Below, in pieces: positions 27,493 through 36,184 of a DNA stretch of 64,000 nt. Source of the stretch: Virgibacillus ndiopensis (lineage in GTDB: Bacteria; Bacillota; Bacilli; Bacillales; Amphibacillaceae); contig NZ_FZMZ01000005.1 of NCBI RefSeq assembly GCF_900187325.1, positions 620,001 to 684,000 on the forward strand, given 5' to 3'. The translations under genes were made by a program, and so were the position numbers. The notes under the pieces were generated by a model. That model was not told the DNA's origin. It was given only the letters and a program-made list of their open reading frames with translations, and searched no databases. Positions within the stretch are counted from its first letter, which is position 1. Each line of letters opens with the position of its first letter.

Positions 27493-28662
27493 TTAATCTG
27501 TCGATGCTATACTCCCATACTTTCCTCCACCACCTGCTTTAATCAGTAAATTCCCTTCTCTCATTTCTGTAATAACTATTGCTAGTTTTTCGGGAACTAC
27601 TTCTTTTAATTCTTCTAATGAAGCGTAGTGAATTACATTCATTTCTGTTTTAAAACGATCTAACAATTTTTGAAACGTTTTTGAGCCGAGAGATGGTAAA
27701 TACTCTAATGGAACCTGATACAAGTAGGGTGGCCGCTCCCTCATTGTTTTTGTATCTGCCAATTCCTGAATTCGGTCAAATACACCGTTAATTATTTTTT
27801 TTGATCCACAGTTTGGACAATGTTCTGTTTTGTATGCAACTTGCTGTAAACAGTTGCTGCAAACTGTCGTATGATATTTTCCTAATTGTGGGTTCATACC
27901 AAAATTTTGTATTATATCTCTACCATGAACATTGTGCAATGCCCAGTTAAATTCTTTAAACGATGGTTCCTCCATACGAACCTCTTGATATTCACGCGCT
28001 ATTTTTGCTAGGGAATGTGCATCTGAATTCGATACAAATGTAAAATCATGCAGCTCTTTAATCTGATCAGCCATTTGGGTATCTGAGCTTAGTCCAAGCT
28101 CAATCCCATCAATTAGATCTGGATCAAACACTTCCGTCAACGATCGATGAACACCTTTACCGTACATACTTTTAAACGGTGTAAATACATGGGCAGGAAT
28201 AAATATACCCGATAATTCTTTCACTTTGTATTGCAGTTCTTTTGCTGTACCGTAATAACGCTGGGAACTTAGCGTAATATTTTTCATCTTTGTTGTTAAC
28301 CATTCAGAAAAATATCCTATTTTCTCCAGGGTTGGGAAAAAGGCTAGAACATGGATTGGTCCTTTACAAAATTCATCATAGACTTCAATTTCTGACCCCA
28401 ATAATAATGTCACCTGTTCAAAACGAATTCCGCCGTCTTTTAATTCTTCCGCTTTGTTATCAACAATGAGCTGCTTTATTTCCTCTTGTACAGCGGGAGC
28501 ATGGCTATCAATGACACCTACCATATGAATCCCTTTATTTCGACTAGCCTCTTTTAAAATATTTGTTAATGTTAAGCTTTTCGCTCCTGTTATTTTCACT
28601 GGCTTATTGTACATATCTCGCCCAATGTGGATATGCATATCAGCAAAATAAGAATTCAGCAT
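27493..28662 (-). CDS. Endonuclease Q-like PHP-domain protein
   Basis: 389-aa protein with an N-terminal PHP metal-dependent phosphoesterase domain (DMHIHIGRD, later VIDSHAP and SNSDAH), a four-cysteine zinc ribbon (CSNCLQQ...CPNCG, about 272-293) and a helix-hairpin-helix-like tail (LPSLGSKTFQKLL). This is the EndoQ architecture, known to cut DNA 5' to deaminated bases; it corresponds to yqxK of B. subtilis. Its ATG overlaps the nudF stop (TAATG), so the two are coupled. Activity here is inferred from the family. Confidence 0.82.
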   Translation of the reverse strand: MLNSYFADMHIHIGRDMYNKPVKITGAKSLTLTNILKEASRNKGIHMVGVIDSHAPAVQEEIKQLIVDNKAEELKDGGIRFEQVTLLLGSEIEVYDEFCKGPIHVLAFFPTLEKIGYFSEWLTTKMKNITLSSQRYYGTAKELQYKVKELSGIFIPAHVFTPFKSMYGKGVHRSLTEVFDPDLIDGIELGLSSDTQMADQIKELHDFTFVSNSDAHSLAKIAREYQEVRMEEPSFKEFNWALHNVHGRDIIQNFGMNPQLGKYHTTVCSNCLQQVAYKTEHCPNCGSKKIINGVFDRIQELADTKTMRERPPYLYQVPLEYLPSLGSKTFQKLLDRFKTEMNVIHYASLEELKEVVPEKLAIVITEMREGNLLIKAGGGGKYGSIASTD

Positions 28663-29207
28663 TACATCATCTCCAATGTTTCCAGATACATGATAGCATA
28701 ATTTGTTTTTGCATCATGAATACGTTGTTCTTTTACATAACGCTTAGCCTCATCTAATGTTAACTCCAAAAGTTCAACAAATTCATCATCATCACCAGCA
28801 ACCTGCTCCTCTAATGGTTCAAGCTGGTCTGTCATGTAAATATAAATTAATTCGTCAGCAAACCCAGGTGACGTGTAAAAAGAAGTAACGAGCGTGAGAT
28901 TACTTGTTGTGTACCCTGTTTCTTCCTCTAATTCACGTACTGCAGTTATTTCTGGTTCTTCGCCATCCTCTAGTTTACCAGCAGGAATCTCAACTAATGA
29001 TTTCTCCAATGGTTTTCTATACTGTTCAACAAACACAATTTTTTTATCATTTGTAATTGGGATAACTGCTACCGCTCCTGGATGTTTAATAATTTCTCGT
29101 GTAGAGGTTTTTCCATTTGGCAACGTAACTTCATCCACTTGTAAATTAACAACTTTTCCGTTATATATTTTATTTGTTTTTAGTGTTTTTTCTTCAAATT
29201 TTTTCAT
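28662..29207 (-). CDS. nudF: ADP-ribose pyrophosphatase
   Basis: 181-aa Nudix hydrolase that splits ADP-ribose to AMP and ribose 5-phosphate. The Nudix box GKLEDGEEPEITAVRELEEE with TGY fits GX5EX7REUXEEXGU. An N-terminal beta region precedes it as in NudF. It opens the nudF-endoQ transcript; its stop overlaps the next start. Confidence 0.93.
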   Translation of the reverse strand: MKKFEEKTLKTNKIYNGKVVNLQVDEVTLPNGKTSTREIIKHPGAVAVIPITNDKKIVFVEQYRKPLEKSLVEIPAGKLEDGEEPEITAVRELEEETGYTTSNLTLVTSFYTSPGFADELIYIYMTDQLEPLEEQVAGDDDEFVELLELTLDEAKRYVKEQRIHDAKTNYAIMYLETLEMM

Positions 29208-29324
29208 CGGATCAACCTCACTTATTATGATTATTAACCTATTTTAACATAAGTGAAAAAGCTTGAGTTTACGGTACACTATTTTTACAATAGGAAGAAA
29301 CATACTTGAGGAAGAAGGAATAAT

Positions 29325-30245
29325 ATGAGGAAGAACCAGCTTGGTAAATCAGACTTATATGTATCCGAACTGACACTTGGTTGTATGTCACTTGGAACAG
29401 ACAAAACTAAAACACAAGAGATTATTGAACATGCCCTGTCAGTTGGGATAAACCACCTTGACACCGCTGATTTATACGATTTCGGGATAAATGAAGAAAT
29501 CGTTGGTAGTGCTATTCAAAATAAACGTGATCAAATTATTTTAACAACCAAGGTCGGCAATCATTTTAATAAAGATACAAAAGATTGGTTTTGGGATCCA
29601 TCAAAAGAACACATTAAATCAGGAATTAAAAATAGTTTACGGCGTTTAAAAACCGATTATATTGATTTTTATATGTTACATGGTGGAACGCTAGATGATC
29701 CAATCGACGAATCAATTGACGCTTTTGAGGAATTAAAGAAAGAAGGACTTATCCGTGCATACGGAATTTCATCCATTCGCCCTAATGTTATTCGTGAATA
29801 TGTAAAACGTTCATCTATTGATGCGGTAATGATGCAGTATAGTATATTAGATTCCAGGCCTGAGGAAGAAATCCTTAATTTGCTACAGCAACATACAATT
29901 AGTGTTTTAGCCCGAGGTCCTTTAGCTAAAGGAATATTGAGTAACAAGGGGCAACAACAAATTGAACGCAAATCACGGGATGGATTTTTGGATTACTCCT
30001 ATGAAGAATTAGTAAGGGTATATGATGAAATAAAAGATATTATTGGAGTAAACTCTTCTTTCAATACAAATGCATTACAATATGTACTTCACCACCCTAC
30101 TGTCGCAAGCGCTGTATTCGGAGCAAGCTCTATTGATCAGGTTACCGAAAATGCGGCTATTACACAGGCAACACCAATGTCTGAAGAAAAATACCAAGCT
30201 ATAAAAGCAGCTGCTAAGCAGGTGCAATATACTAATCATCGCTAA
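29325..30245 (+). CDS. yqkF: Aldo/keto reductase (YqkF-like)
   Basis: 306-aa NADPH-dependent aldo/keto reductase. Family features: N-terminal LGLGCMSLG-like segment (LTLGCMSLGTDKT), catalytic Asp/Tyr in HLDTADLYDFGINEEIVG, Lys in TKVGNH and His in YMLHGG. Divergent from nudF, with GAGGAAGAAGG before the ATG. Substrate is unknown. A terminator follows at 30260. Confidence 0.85.
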   Translation: MRKNQLGKSDLYVSELTLGCMSLGTDKTKTQEIIEHALSVGINHLDTADLYDFGINEEIVGSAIQNKRDQIILTTKVGNHFNKDTKDWFWDPSKEHIKSGIKNSLRRLKTDYIDFYMLHGGTLDDPIDESIDAFEELKKEGLIRAYGISSIRPNVIREYVKRSSIDAVMMQYSILDSRPEEEILNLLQQHTISVLARGPLAKGILSNKGQQQIERKSRDGFLDYSYEELVRVYDEIKDIIGVNSSFNTNALQYVLHHPTVASAVFGASSIDQVTENAAITQATPMSEEKYQAIKAAAKQVQYTNHR

Positions 30246-30259
30246 ACCAAAGCGGAATC

Positions 30260-30295
30260 AGGAATGTCTTTTGATAATGAGATATTCCTTTTTTA
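30260..30295 (+). terminator. Terminator of the aldo/keto reductase gene
   Basis: Plus-strand stem AGGAAT.TCT/AGA.ATTCCT with a loop of about nine bases, followed by TTTTTTAC. It lies 15 bases after the stop codon. Confidence 0.75.
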
Positions 30296-30416
30296 CTAGT
30301 AAAAAAGTACAATATGTTTAGCTCTATGATGTTATCACAGAGTAAGCGACGGACGCATAAAACATTTATTCTCCCTCCTTTTTTCCTACCTTTTTTCATT
30401 CATACAACAATTTCCA

Positions 30417-30467
30417 TTGAATAAAGAACATATATTCGCATATAATAAATATACAAACGTTTGTTCT
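30417..30467 (+). promoter_or_regulatory. SOS-type promoter of polY2
   Basis: TTGAAT (30417-30422), 18 bp, TATAAT (30441-30446). The spacer holds AGAACATATATTCG (30425-30438), a near match to the Gram-positive LexA box CGAAC-N4-GTTCG, and a second palindromic box ACAAACGTTTGTTC (30453-30466) lies just after the -10. Both are placed to block RNA polymerase. LexA (DinR) control is inferred. Confidence 0.7.
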
Positions 30468-30488
30468 GAAAGTATGGAGAGGAAACTT

Positions 30489-31721
30489 ATGATGAAAAGA
30501 GTTATTTTTTTAGTTGACATGCAATCATTCTATGCCTCTGTTGAGAAGGCGGAAAATCCAAAACTAAAAAACAAGCCTGTTATTGTTTCAGGAGATCCTG
30601 AGCGGCGAAGCGGAATTATTCTGGCAGCTTGTCCACTAGCTAAAAAATCCGGTGTAAAGACTGCTGAAGCACTATGGCAAGCACAGACCAAATGCCCAGA
30701 AGCTATTGTAGTCCGACCACGAATGCAGCGTTACATTGACATATCGTGTCAAATCACAACCATATTGGAACAGTATACAGATCTTGTTGAAGTATTTTCA
30801 ATTGATGAACAATTTTTAGACCTTACAGGTAGCTTAAAGCTATTCGGTGATCCATTTACAATTGCCAAAAAAATACAGCAGGAAATCATTGAAGAAACTG
30901 GCGTTTACGCCCGGGTTGGAATTGCTCCTAATAAAACACTAGCCAAAATTGCCTGCGATGCGTTTGCTAAAAAAAATCAAAATGGCATTTTTAAACTCGA
31001 TGAGTCAAATATGAAAGAAACGATGTGGGAACTTCCAATTGGTAAAATGTTCGGAGTAGGCAGCCGGATGAAAGATCACCTGCAACGAATGGGCATTCAA
31101 AAAATCGGCCAGTTAGCAACTTTTTCTATTGATACATTAACGAAGCGCTGGGGAATCAACGGGCAAGTACTATGGCAAATCGCAAATGGAATAGATTACG
31201 CTCCCGTAACAACAAAGACACATGACAAGCAAAAAGCGGTGGGGCATCATATGACACTGCCACGAGATTATAAAACATTTGATGAAATAAAAGTAATTTT
31301 ACTTGAATTAAGTGAAGAAGTTGCCAGACGCGCCAGAACTGGTGGTTACCGAGGGAATACGGTATCAGTTGGTATACGTGGCGCTGATTTTAATTTTCCC
31401 ACTGGATTTCATCGACAAGTAAAGCTTACATCGCCAACCAATTTTGATATGGATATTTTTCATGCAGCCTTACACTTATTCCGCATCCATTGGAATCGTT
31501 TGCCCGTCCGTAGTGCCGGTGTAACATTATCAGAATTGCAACCAGCTGATCCATATCAATTAAGTCTTTTTGATTTTTCGCTAAAAAAGGAACATCTAAA
31601 TGAAGCGATGGATTATATCTATACGAAATATGGTCCCACCGCTATTGTGCGAGCATCTTCACTAACAAGTGCCGGGCAAGCATACAGCCGAGCCGAAAAG
31701 ATTGGTGGGCATTATAAATAG
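30489..31721 (+). CDS. yqjW: Y-family DNA polymerase, UmuC/PolY2-like
   Basis: 410-aa lesion-bypass polymerase. Catalytic motifs: VDMQSFYASVE (first Asp) and EVFSIDEQFLDLTG (second acidic pair); helix-hairpin-helix region about 175-215 (GVGSRMKDHLQRMGI); little-finger domain; and a clamp-binding peptide QLSLFDF near the end. I start at the ATG at 30489 (MMKRVIF) after GGAGAGGAAACTT; a longer frame from 30417 would run through the promoter. It sits with a downstream YolD-like gene, the yqjW-yqjX pair of B. subtilis. The TAG stop now forms part of an 8-bp target duplication. Confidence 0.9.
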   Translation: MMKRVIFLVDMQSFYASVEKAENPKLKNKPVIVSGDPERRSGIILAACPLAKKSGVKTAEALWQAQTKCPEAIVVRPRMQRYIDISCQITTILEQYTDLVEVFSIDEQFLDLTGSLKLFGDPFTIAKKIQQEIIEETGVYARVGIAPNKTLAKIACDAFAKKNQNGIFKLDESNMKETMWELPIGKMFGVGSRMKDHLQRMGIQKIGQLATFSIDTLTKRWGINGQVLWQIANGIDYAPVTTKTHDKQKAVGHHMTLPRDYKTFDEIKVILLELSEEVARRARTGGYRGNTVSVGIRGADFNFPTGFHRQVKLTSPTNFDMDIFHAALHLFRIHWNRLPVRSAGVTLSELQPADPYQLSLFDFSLKKEHLNEAMDYIYTKYGPTAIVRASSLTSAGQAYSRAEKIGGHYK

Positions 31722-31724
31722 GAA

Positions 31725-32219
31725 GGCTATTTTCTAAAAGATTGTTGTTCTTACACAAAATACATAAACTGCGACATGACGAAAAATTATGTTTGGTGAC
31801 CTTCTACCGCTGCGGAAATACACTACGCTTTCCGTGGGCTCGCGATGAGCCTCCTCGTGAGAAACCCACTCACTGTGGGGTCTCATCGTCTTCGCTATCC
31901 CACAGGAGTCTCCGTGTATTTCCTTCGCTGGTGTTGCGTTTACGGTCCATAGGTGGAATAAAAATTGTTATAGAGAAGACCGCATTATACCACATCACTA
32001 GTCCGGGTGAGCGGAGGGTGGTGACTCCTGCGGGAACAGCACGAGTCCGAAGACCCCGCAGAGTGTTTTTCTCGAGGAGGCTGAGGCCGTGCCCGCGGAA
32101 AGCATCCGCCCGTAGCGATCCCGGACGACGATCAAGAATTAGATTTAACAATTAAATCACTTACGTCGCATTTTATTGAAACTACGTAGTAAAAGACAAT
32201 AAAATTTACGAAAAGAGCC
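31725..32219. mobile_element. Miniature inverted-end element, copy 2 (495 bp) with 8-bp target duplication
   Basis: Ends GGCTATTTTC... and ...GAAAAGAGCC are inverted repeats, and AATAGGAA occurs directly on both sides (31717-31724 and 32220-32227), a clean target-site duplication. Between them are two GC-rich cores in opposite orientation (about 31808-31930, inverted; 32023-32117, direct), each like the core of the copy at 25723, plus the shared module at 31987-32021. No coding frame is convincing. Short GGCT-type ends with 8-bp duplications recall the ISL3 family, so it may be a non-autonomous element moved by such a transposase; that last point is inference. Confidence 0.82.
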
Positions 32220-32241
32220 AATAGGAAAGAAGGAATAGCAA

Positions 32242-32580
32242 ATGAATCCAAACAAATTGACTCCAGGTCATAATTTGATGTGGGAATCAAGTCGTATGAT
32301 GCTTCCAGAACATAAATCACGCATACGAGAACATCAAAAGGAGTTAAAGAAACGAACAAAACCAATTTTTGATGAACAACAAATTATATTGTTTTCTCAA
32401 CTAATTTCAGAAGCGGTACAACAGGAAAGGAACGTAAAAATTCAAATTTTTCACCCCTATCATGATTACCACATTACAGGAAGAATTCAAAAAACAACTC
32501 CCAAACAGATTAAACTTGTCTCCCCTCACGACAGTACATGGATTTCTTTTGATGACATTATGGGTATCACTATTTTATAA
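32242..32580 (+). CDS. yqjX: YolD-like protein
   Basis: 112-aa YolD-like family protein, found next to Y-family polymerases in many Bacillales and often called UmuD-like in role, though its function is not proven. The C-terminal half shows the conserved GRIQKTTPKQIKL...ISFDDIMGI pattern. AGAAGGAATAGCAA precedes the ATG. Without the inserted element the gene would start 17 bases after the polY2 stop, so it was once tightly coupled to it. Confidence 0.85.
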   Translation: MNPNKLTPGHNLMWESSRMMLPEHKSRIREHQKELKKRTKPIFDEQQIILFSQLISEAVQQERNVKIQIFHPYHDYHITGRIQKTTPKQIKLVSPHDSTWISFDDIMGITIL

Positions 32581-32623
32581 GTGCTTGACTTTTGTCAAGC
32601 CTTTCCCACCTAATGAAACAAAT

Positions 32624-32650
32624 AAAAAACAGTCATCACAACTGTTTTTT
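32624..32650. terminator. Bidirectional terminator, yqjX / yqjQ
   Basis: Stem AAAAAACAGT/ACTGTTTTTT (32624-32633, 32641-32650) with a 7-base loop serves both converging genes. It touches the yqjQ stop codon. Confidence 0.85.
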
Positions 32651-33443
32651 ATTTCTTATTAAACTGTTTCCTTAATAGTAATTCCATAGTCTTTGGAAAA
32701 AGTTGATACAGTTTGCTACCTAGATCCATCCATCTTGGTAAATTAATTTCGCGCTTATTCATAAACAAATGCTGGACAATCTTTTGTGCAACCCTGTCGG
32801 GATCAAGCATATAACGTTCAATACCTTTTTGATATGTACCATCGGGATCAGCTGCATCAAAAAAATTCGTACGAACCGGCCCTAAATTTACAGCCATAAC
32901 ATGAATGCTTTTATCAGTCATTTCTAAACGAAGTGCATTTGTAAACCCAAGAACTGCATGCTTTGTGGAGGCGTAAATAGCTGATTTCGGTGTAGCAATT
33001 TTACCAGCTTGTGAAGCTATATTAACGATGTGCCCCTCTTGTTTTGCTAAAAAATGAGGCAATAAAAACTTTGTCCCTCGTATAAGTGCAAATACATTCA
33101 ATTGAAACATGTTTTCCATATCGGTCAAACGCATCGTTTCTACGTAATCAAACACACCTGCACCTGCATTATTGATTAAACCGTGTATTTGTTTATGTTC
33201 TGCTAAAATTTGTTTGATAACATTCTCGAGCTCTGTAACATTCGTTAAATCAGCTTGATAAGTAAATGATTCAATGCCTAGCGATTGATCCATCATTTGC
33301 TTTAGTTTTGTTAACTTCTTAATTGAACGGGCAATCATAATTGGTGTACCACCGTTTTTCGCAATATGCCATGCAATACGCTCACCGATACCACTTGATG
33401 CACCTGTTACAATAATTGCTTTATTTGCTACATTTCTACTCAA
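32649..33443 (-). CDS. yqjQ: Short-chain dehydrogenase/reductase (YqjQ-like)
   Basis: 264-aa classical SDR. Cofactor motif TGASSGIG near residue 14, NNAGAG, catalytic Ser and YxxxK in SAIYASTKHAV. A C-terminal extension (LFPKTMELLLRKQF) is typical of the membrane-associated DltE/YqjQ group. It is followed on the transcript start side by the MBL gene eight bases away. Substrate unknown. Confidence 0.83.
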   Translation of the reverse strand: MSRNVANKAIIVTGASSGIGERIAWHIAKNGGTPIMIARSIKKLTKLKQMMDQSLGIESFTYQADLTNVTELENVIKQILAEHKQIHGLINNAGAGVFDYVETMRLTDMENMFQLNVFALIRGTKFLLPHFLAKQEGHIVNIASQAGKIATPKSAIYASTKHAVLGFTNALRLEMTDKSIHVMAVNLGPVRTNFFDAADPDGTYQKGIERYMLDPDRVAQKIVQHLFMNKREINLPRWMDLGSKLYQLFPKTMELLLRKQFNKK

Positions 33444-33451
33444 AAAACCAC

Positions 33452-34414
33452 CTATTTCGCCTGATAAATGAATATACCATTGTCAATTGTTTTTACAATA
33501 TGCCCTTCGCTCTCAAGAAAATCGAGCTGACCAATTGTTTCCGACATTGTTAAATCAAGTTCATCATCGATATGTTTAGGGAATAGTTTTTCACAAATTT
33601 CAAAAGGAGTTTGTTCTTTTTCTGTTAACATATGTAACACCTTAGCCGCTCGTTGTTCCTGTTTCTCTATCCGTACAGGAATTAATTCGTCGACATTCGT
33701 AAAAATTTCTCCATGACCCGGATAAACCGTTCTAATACCAAGCGATTGACACTTCAATAAATTTGTTCGATATTGCAGCAACGGTTTTGGACGATCAGAT
33801 TGCTTATCCACCGGTGGCTCTAATAATGGATTTGGCGAAATGTGTTTCAAAAGATGATCACCTGCAAGAAACGCTCCATCTGTTTCACGAAAAAATGATA
33901 AATGACTCTGTGCATGACCTTTTGTCTCAATGACATGCCAATCATCATGGCCAGGCAAAACATCACCCTCGTCCAATATTGCAGTTAGTTCTCCAACGCC
34001 GGCATACCGTAATGGCTTATCTAATTTATCTAGAAATCGCAAATAACGATTTGGAACACCAGAAGCCATAAAATAATTTTTGAAAAATTGTTCATAATGC
34101 ATTAAAAATGTTTCATTTCGTTTTAACCAAAGGTCGTTATTTTTGTGTCCAACGATTGATTGAGCCCTCGGAAATTGCCCAACCAAACCAATGTGGTCTG
34201 GATGGTGGTGCGTTAAAATGATTTGTTCAATATCGTTTGGATAATACCCTATTTGTTTTAATTGATACGTAAGAGCATCCCATGCCGCTTCTGTTTTAAC
34301 GCCTGCATCGACTAATGACAATGTATCTCCTTTTAAAAGATAAACATGTACATCGCCAACCGGATATGGCGTAGGTAGTGTAAGCTTTGTAATAGTATCG
34401 TGTAGTAACTTCAT
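33452..34414 (-). CDS. yqjP: Metallo-beta-lactamase-fold hydrolase (YqjP-like)
   Basis: 320-aa MBL-fold protein with the zinc motif THHHPDHIG, later His in HAQSHLSFF, Asp in LAGDHLL and His in YPGHGE, followed by a C-terminal winged-helix-like region. Start is taken at the ATG at 34414 (MKLLHDT) because the sequence before it does not look coding, though only GGGGG marks a ribosome site. The stop is eight bases before the yqjQ start. Substrate unknown; glyoxalase-II-like thioester hydrolysis is possible. Confidence 0.82.
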   Translation of the reverse strand: MKLLHDTITKLTLPTPYPVGDVHVYLLKGDTLSLVDAGVKTEAAWDALTYQLKQIGYYPNDIEQIILTHHHPDHIGLVGQFPRAQSIVGHKNNDLWLKRNETFLMHYEQFFKNYFMASGVPNRYLRFLDKLDKPLRYAGVGELTAILDEGDVLPGHDDWHVIETKGHAQSHLSFFRETDGAFLAGDHLLKHISPNPLLEPPVDKQSDRPKPLLQYRTNLLKCQSLGIRTVYPGHGEIFTNVDELIPVRIEKQEQRAAKVLHMLTEKEQTPFEICEKLFPKHIDDELDLTMSETIGQLDFLESEGHIVKTIDNGIFIYQAK

Positions 34415-34490
34415 GTAAAAGCCCCCATAAAAGTGAATGATCATTCATTATATTTCATTTTACCCTTTTAGTACAAAAATGTCACATAAC

Positions 34491-36116
34491 TTACTCTTTT
34501 CTTGTAAATAACCGGTGTATCGCACTAGTTAAAATCTCTGGTAACTGTTCAAAGCTGTATGTCAGTTCAAGACGCTCGGTCCATTGGTGGGGGTCTCTTC
34601 CTTTTGGACCAATATTTAAAATAGGCATTGTCAGTTTTTCCATAATATCATCTGGGAAAACAAATCCATTATTTTGCAAAGGCATATTCGCTGTTAATTG
34701 GCTTAACGTACTTTTAGTTGAAGCGGGTCCGACATAACTTAAATCGGATAAACCTGTAAAAAATTCTGCTACAGTTAGGTCAATATTAAAAGACTCAGAT
34801 GTTTTTTCCATAACATAATCCATTACATCTTTTATATACGGGTCATTATACGATGAAACTGCTGGATAAAATGGCGGACTATAAAACAGTACAATCATTG
34901 GGCTCAAGTCTTTACACATTGCTGCTAGATCTTGAACAAGTAATGTAGAGAAATCCCGATCCCCTTTGTCTCTCTGATTAACTAATAAATTTTGTCGTCT
35001 AGTTATTTCATTTTTTCCATATCGTTTCACTGCTTCGTTATATAATTCTTCATACATCAGAACGTTTACGTTAATTTCTGATGGCGCAAAATCCGTTGCC
35101 ATGCTGGCGAAATTAACCGCTTTCTCATTTACATAGCTTTCTATTTCCCTCCCAGCTTTATTAGCGCCTGCTAGCAATTTTTGATTAATTTGATCAAAAG
35201 GTTGTTTTAAATACAAGACATTGTACATTGCGATTGCTGCATGAGGTGTCTGTACAGAGTATTCTTCCTTCAAGTCTCGCTGCATTAGGCTTGTTGGTGG
35301 CGGCGTTACTTCCTCACCTATTTTTTCGATAAAAGACTCATTTAATTCTAGTTGCTGGGATAAGAAACTAATCATTAAATTCGGATTAATACCCGCAAAT
35401 GGTTCACCAACATGCGATTCTTTCCCATGGCAATAGAAACCAGGTAGTACTTTTCCGATTGAACCTGTATATATATAATGTGAAGGATCACCAGGGTATT
35501 TACTAAACATTGGTTCACCGTTTAGACAGGCATTAAAGGTTAAGTTTTCTGTTGTTTGTAACTCATTTAAAACAGGTAATGCGGTTATCATCCCTTTTGA
35601 ATTAACTTCCTCATCAGGAACTGTTAACAAAAGAATGTTTCCATCGAATTCATTATCAATTGCTTTTTCTAACATGGACAAATGCAAGGACAGACCTGCT
35701 TTCATATCCATCGTTCCTCGACCAAACAACCATTTGCCTGATTTTAAATCTTGCTTGACCTGTTCAGGTAATTGATCTCTGATTTCTTCCATTTCTTTTG
35801 TTAATTCCCTTGGATGAAAGGCAAGATTTTGTAGTGAGCCATAATCTTCTACACCGACAACGTCAAAGTGGCTTAATAAAATAACCGTTTCTTTTGCATC
35901 ACCCTTCTTAACTAGAGCTGTTAAAAGTCTTCTACCATCATCTAATGGATGTAATTTTAATAATTCAGGATTACTTTGAAAGTATTCCTTTTGTGCAAGT
36001 AAATGATAAAGGTATTCTGCTAATGCAATTTCTGCATTGCTGCCAGTTATACTTTGATGATTAACTAACGAACATAAAATTTCGGTTAATTCTTCCTTTG
36101 TTTGCCAGAGTCTCAT
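34491..36116 (-). CDS. yqjN: M20-family peptidase, RocB/YqjN-like
   Basis: 541-aa protein resembling RocB, an M20 zinc aminoacylase/deacylase-like family linked to amino acid use. Metal-site pattern: SHFDVVG, then GRGTMDMKAGLS and PDEEVNSKG. Unlike standard M20 enzymes (about 400 aa) it has a long insertion and C-terminal region. Start ATG at 36116 follows AGGAGGAACACGT. It is divergent from the GDPD gene, and 76 bp separate it from yqjP. Exact substrate unknown. Confidence 0.83.
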   Translation of the reverse strand: MRLWQTKEELTEILCSLVNHQSITGSNAEIALAEYLYHLLAQKEYFQSNPELLKLHPLDDGRRLLTALVKKGDAKETVILLSHFDVVGVEDYGSLQNLAFHPRELTKEMEEIRDQLPEQVKQDLKSGKWLFGRGTMDMKAGLSLHLSMLEKAIDNEFDGNILLLTVPDEEVNSKGMITALPVLNELQTTENLTFNACLNGEPMFSKYPGDPSHYIYTGSIGKVLPGFYCHGKESHVGEPFAGINPNLMISFLSQQLELNESFIEKIGEEVTPPPTSLMQRDLKEEYSVQTPHAAIAMYNVLYLKQPFDQINQKLLAGANKAGREIESYVNEKAVNFASMATDFAPSEINVNVLMYEELYNEAVKRYGKNEITRRQNLLVNQRDKGDRDFSTLLVQDLAAMCKDLSPMIVLFYSPPFYPAVSSYNDPYIKDVMDYVMEKTSESFNIDLTVAEFFTGLSDLSYVGPASTKSTLSQLTANMPLQNNGFVFPDDIMEKLTMPILNIGPKGRDPHQWTERLELTYSFEQLPEILTSAIHRLFTRKE

Positions 36117-36184
36117 ACGTGTTCCTCCTATGGAAATTGACTTTTTGCAAAGAATAAAACACAATCAAACAAGAGGTGAAACTA

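Noticed and set aside
30417-30488. N-terminal extension of the polY2 frame back to 30417
   Set aside because: It would translate the promoter and both LexA boxes, and GGAGAGG supports the start at 30489.
31742-32155. Overlapping plus and minus frames (137 and 93 codons) in the 31.7-32.2 kb gap
   Set aside because: They arise from GC-rich inverted repeats inside the mobile element; translations are Arg/Ser/Pro-rich and lack start signals.
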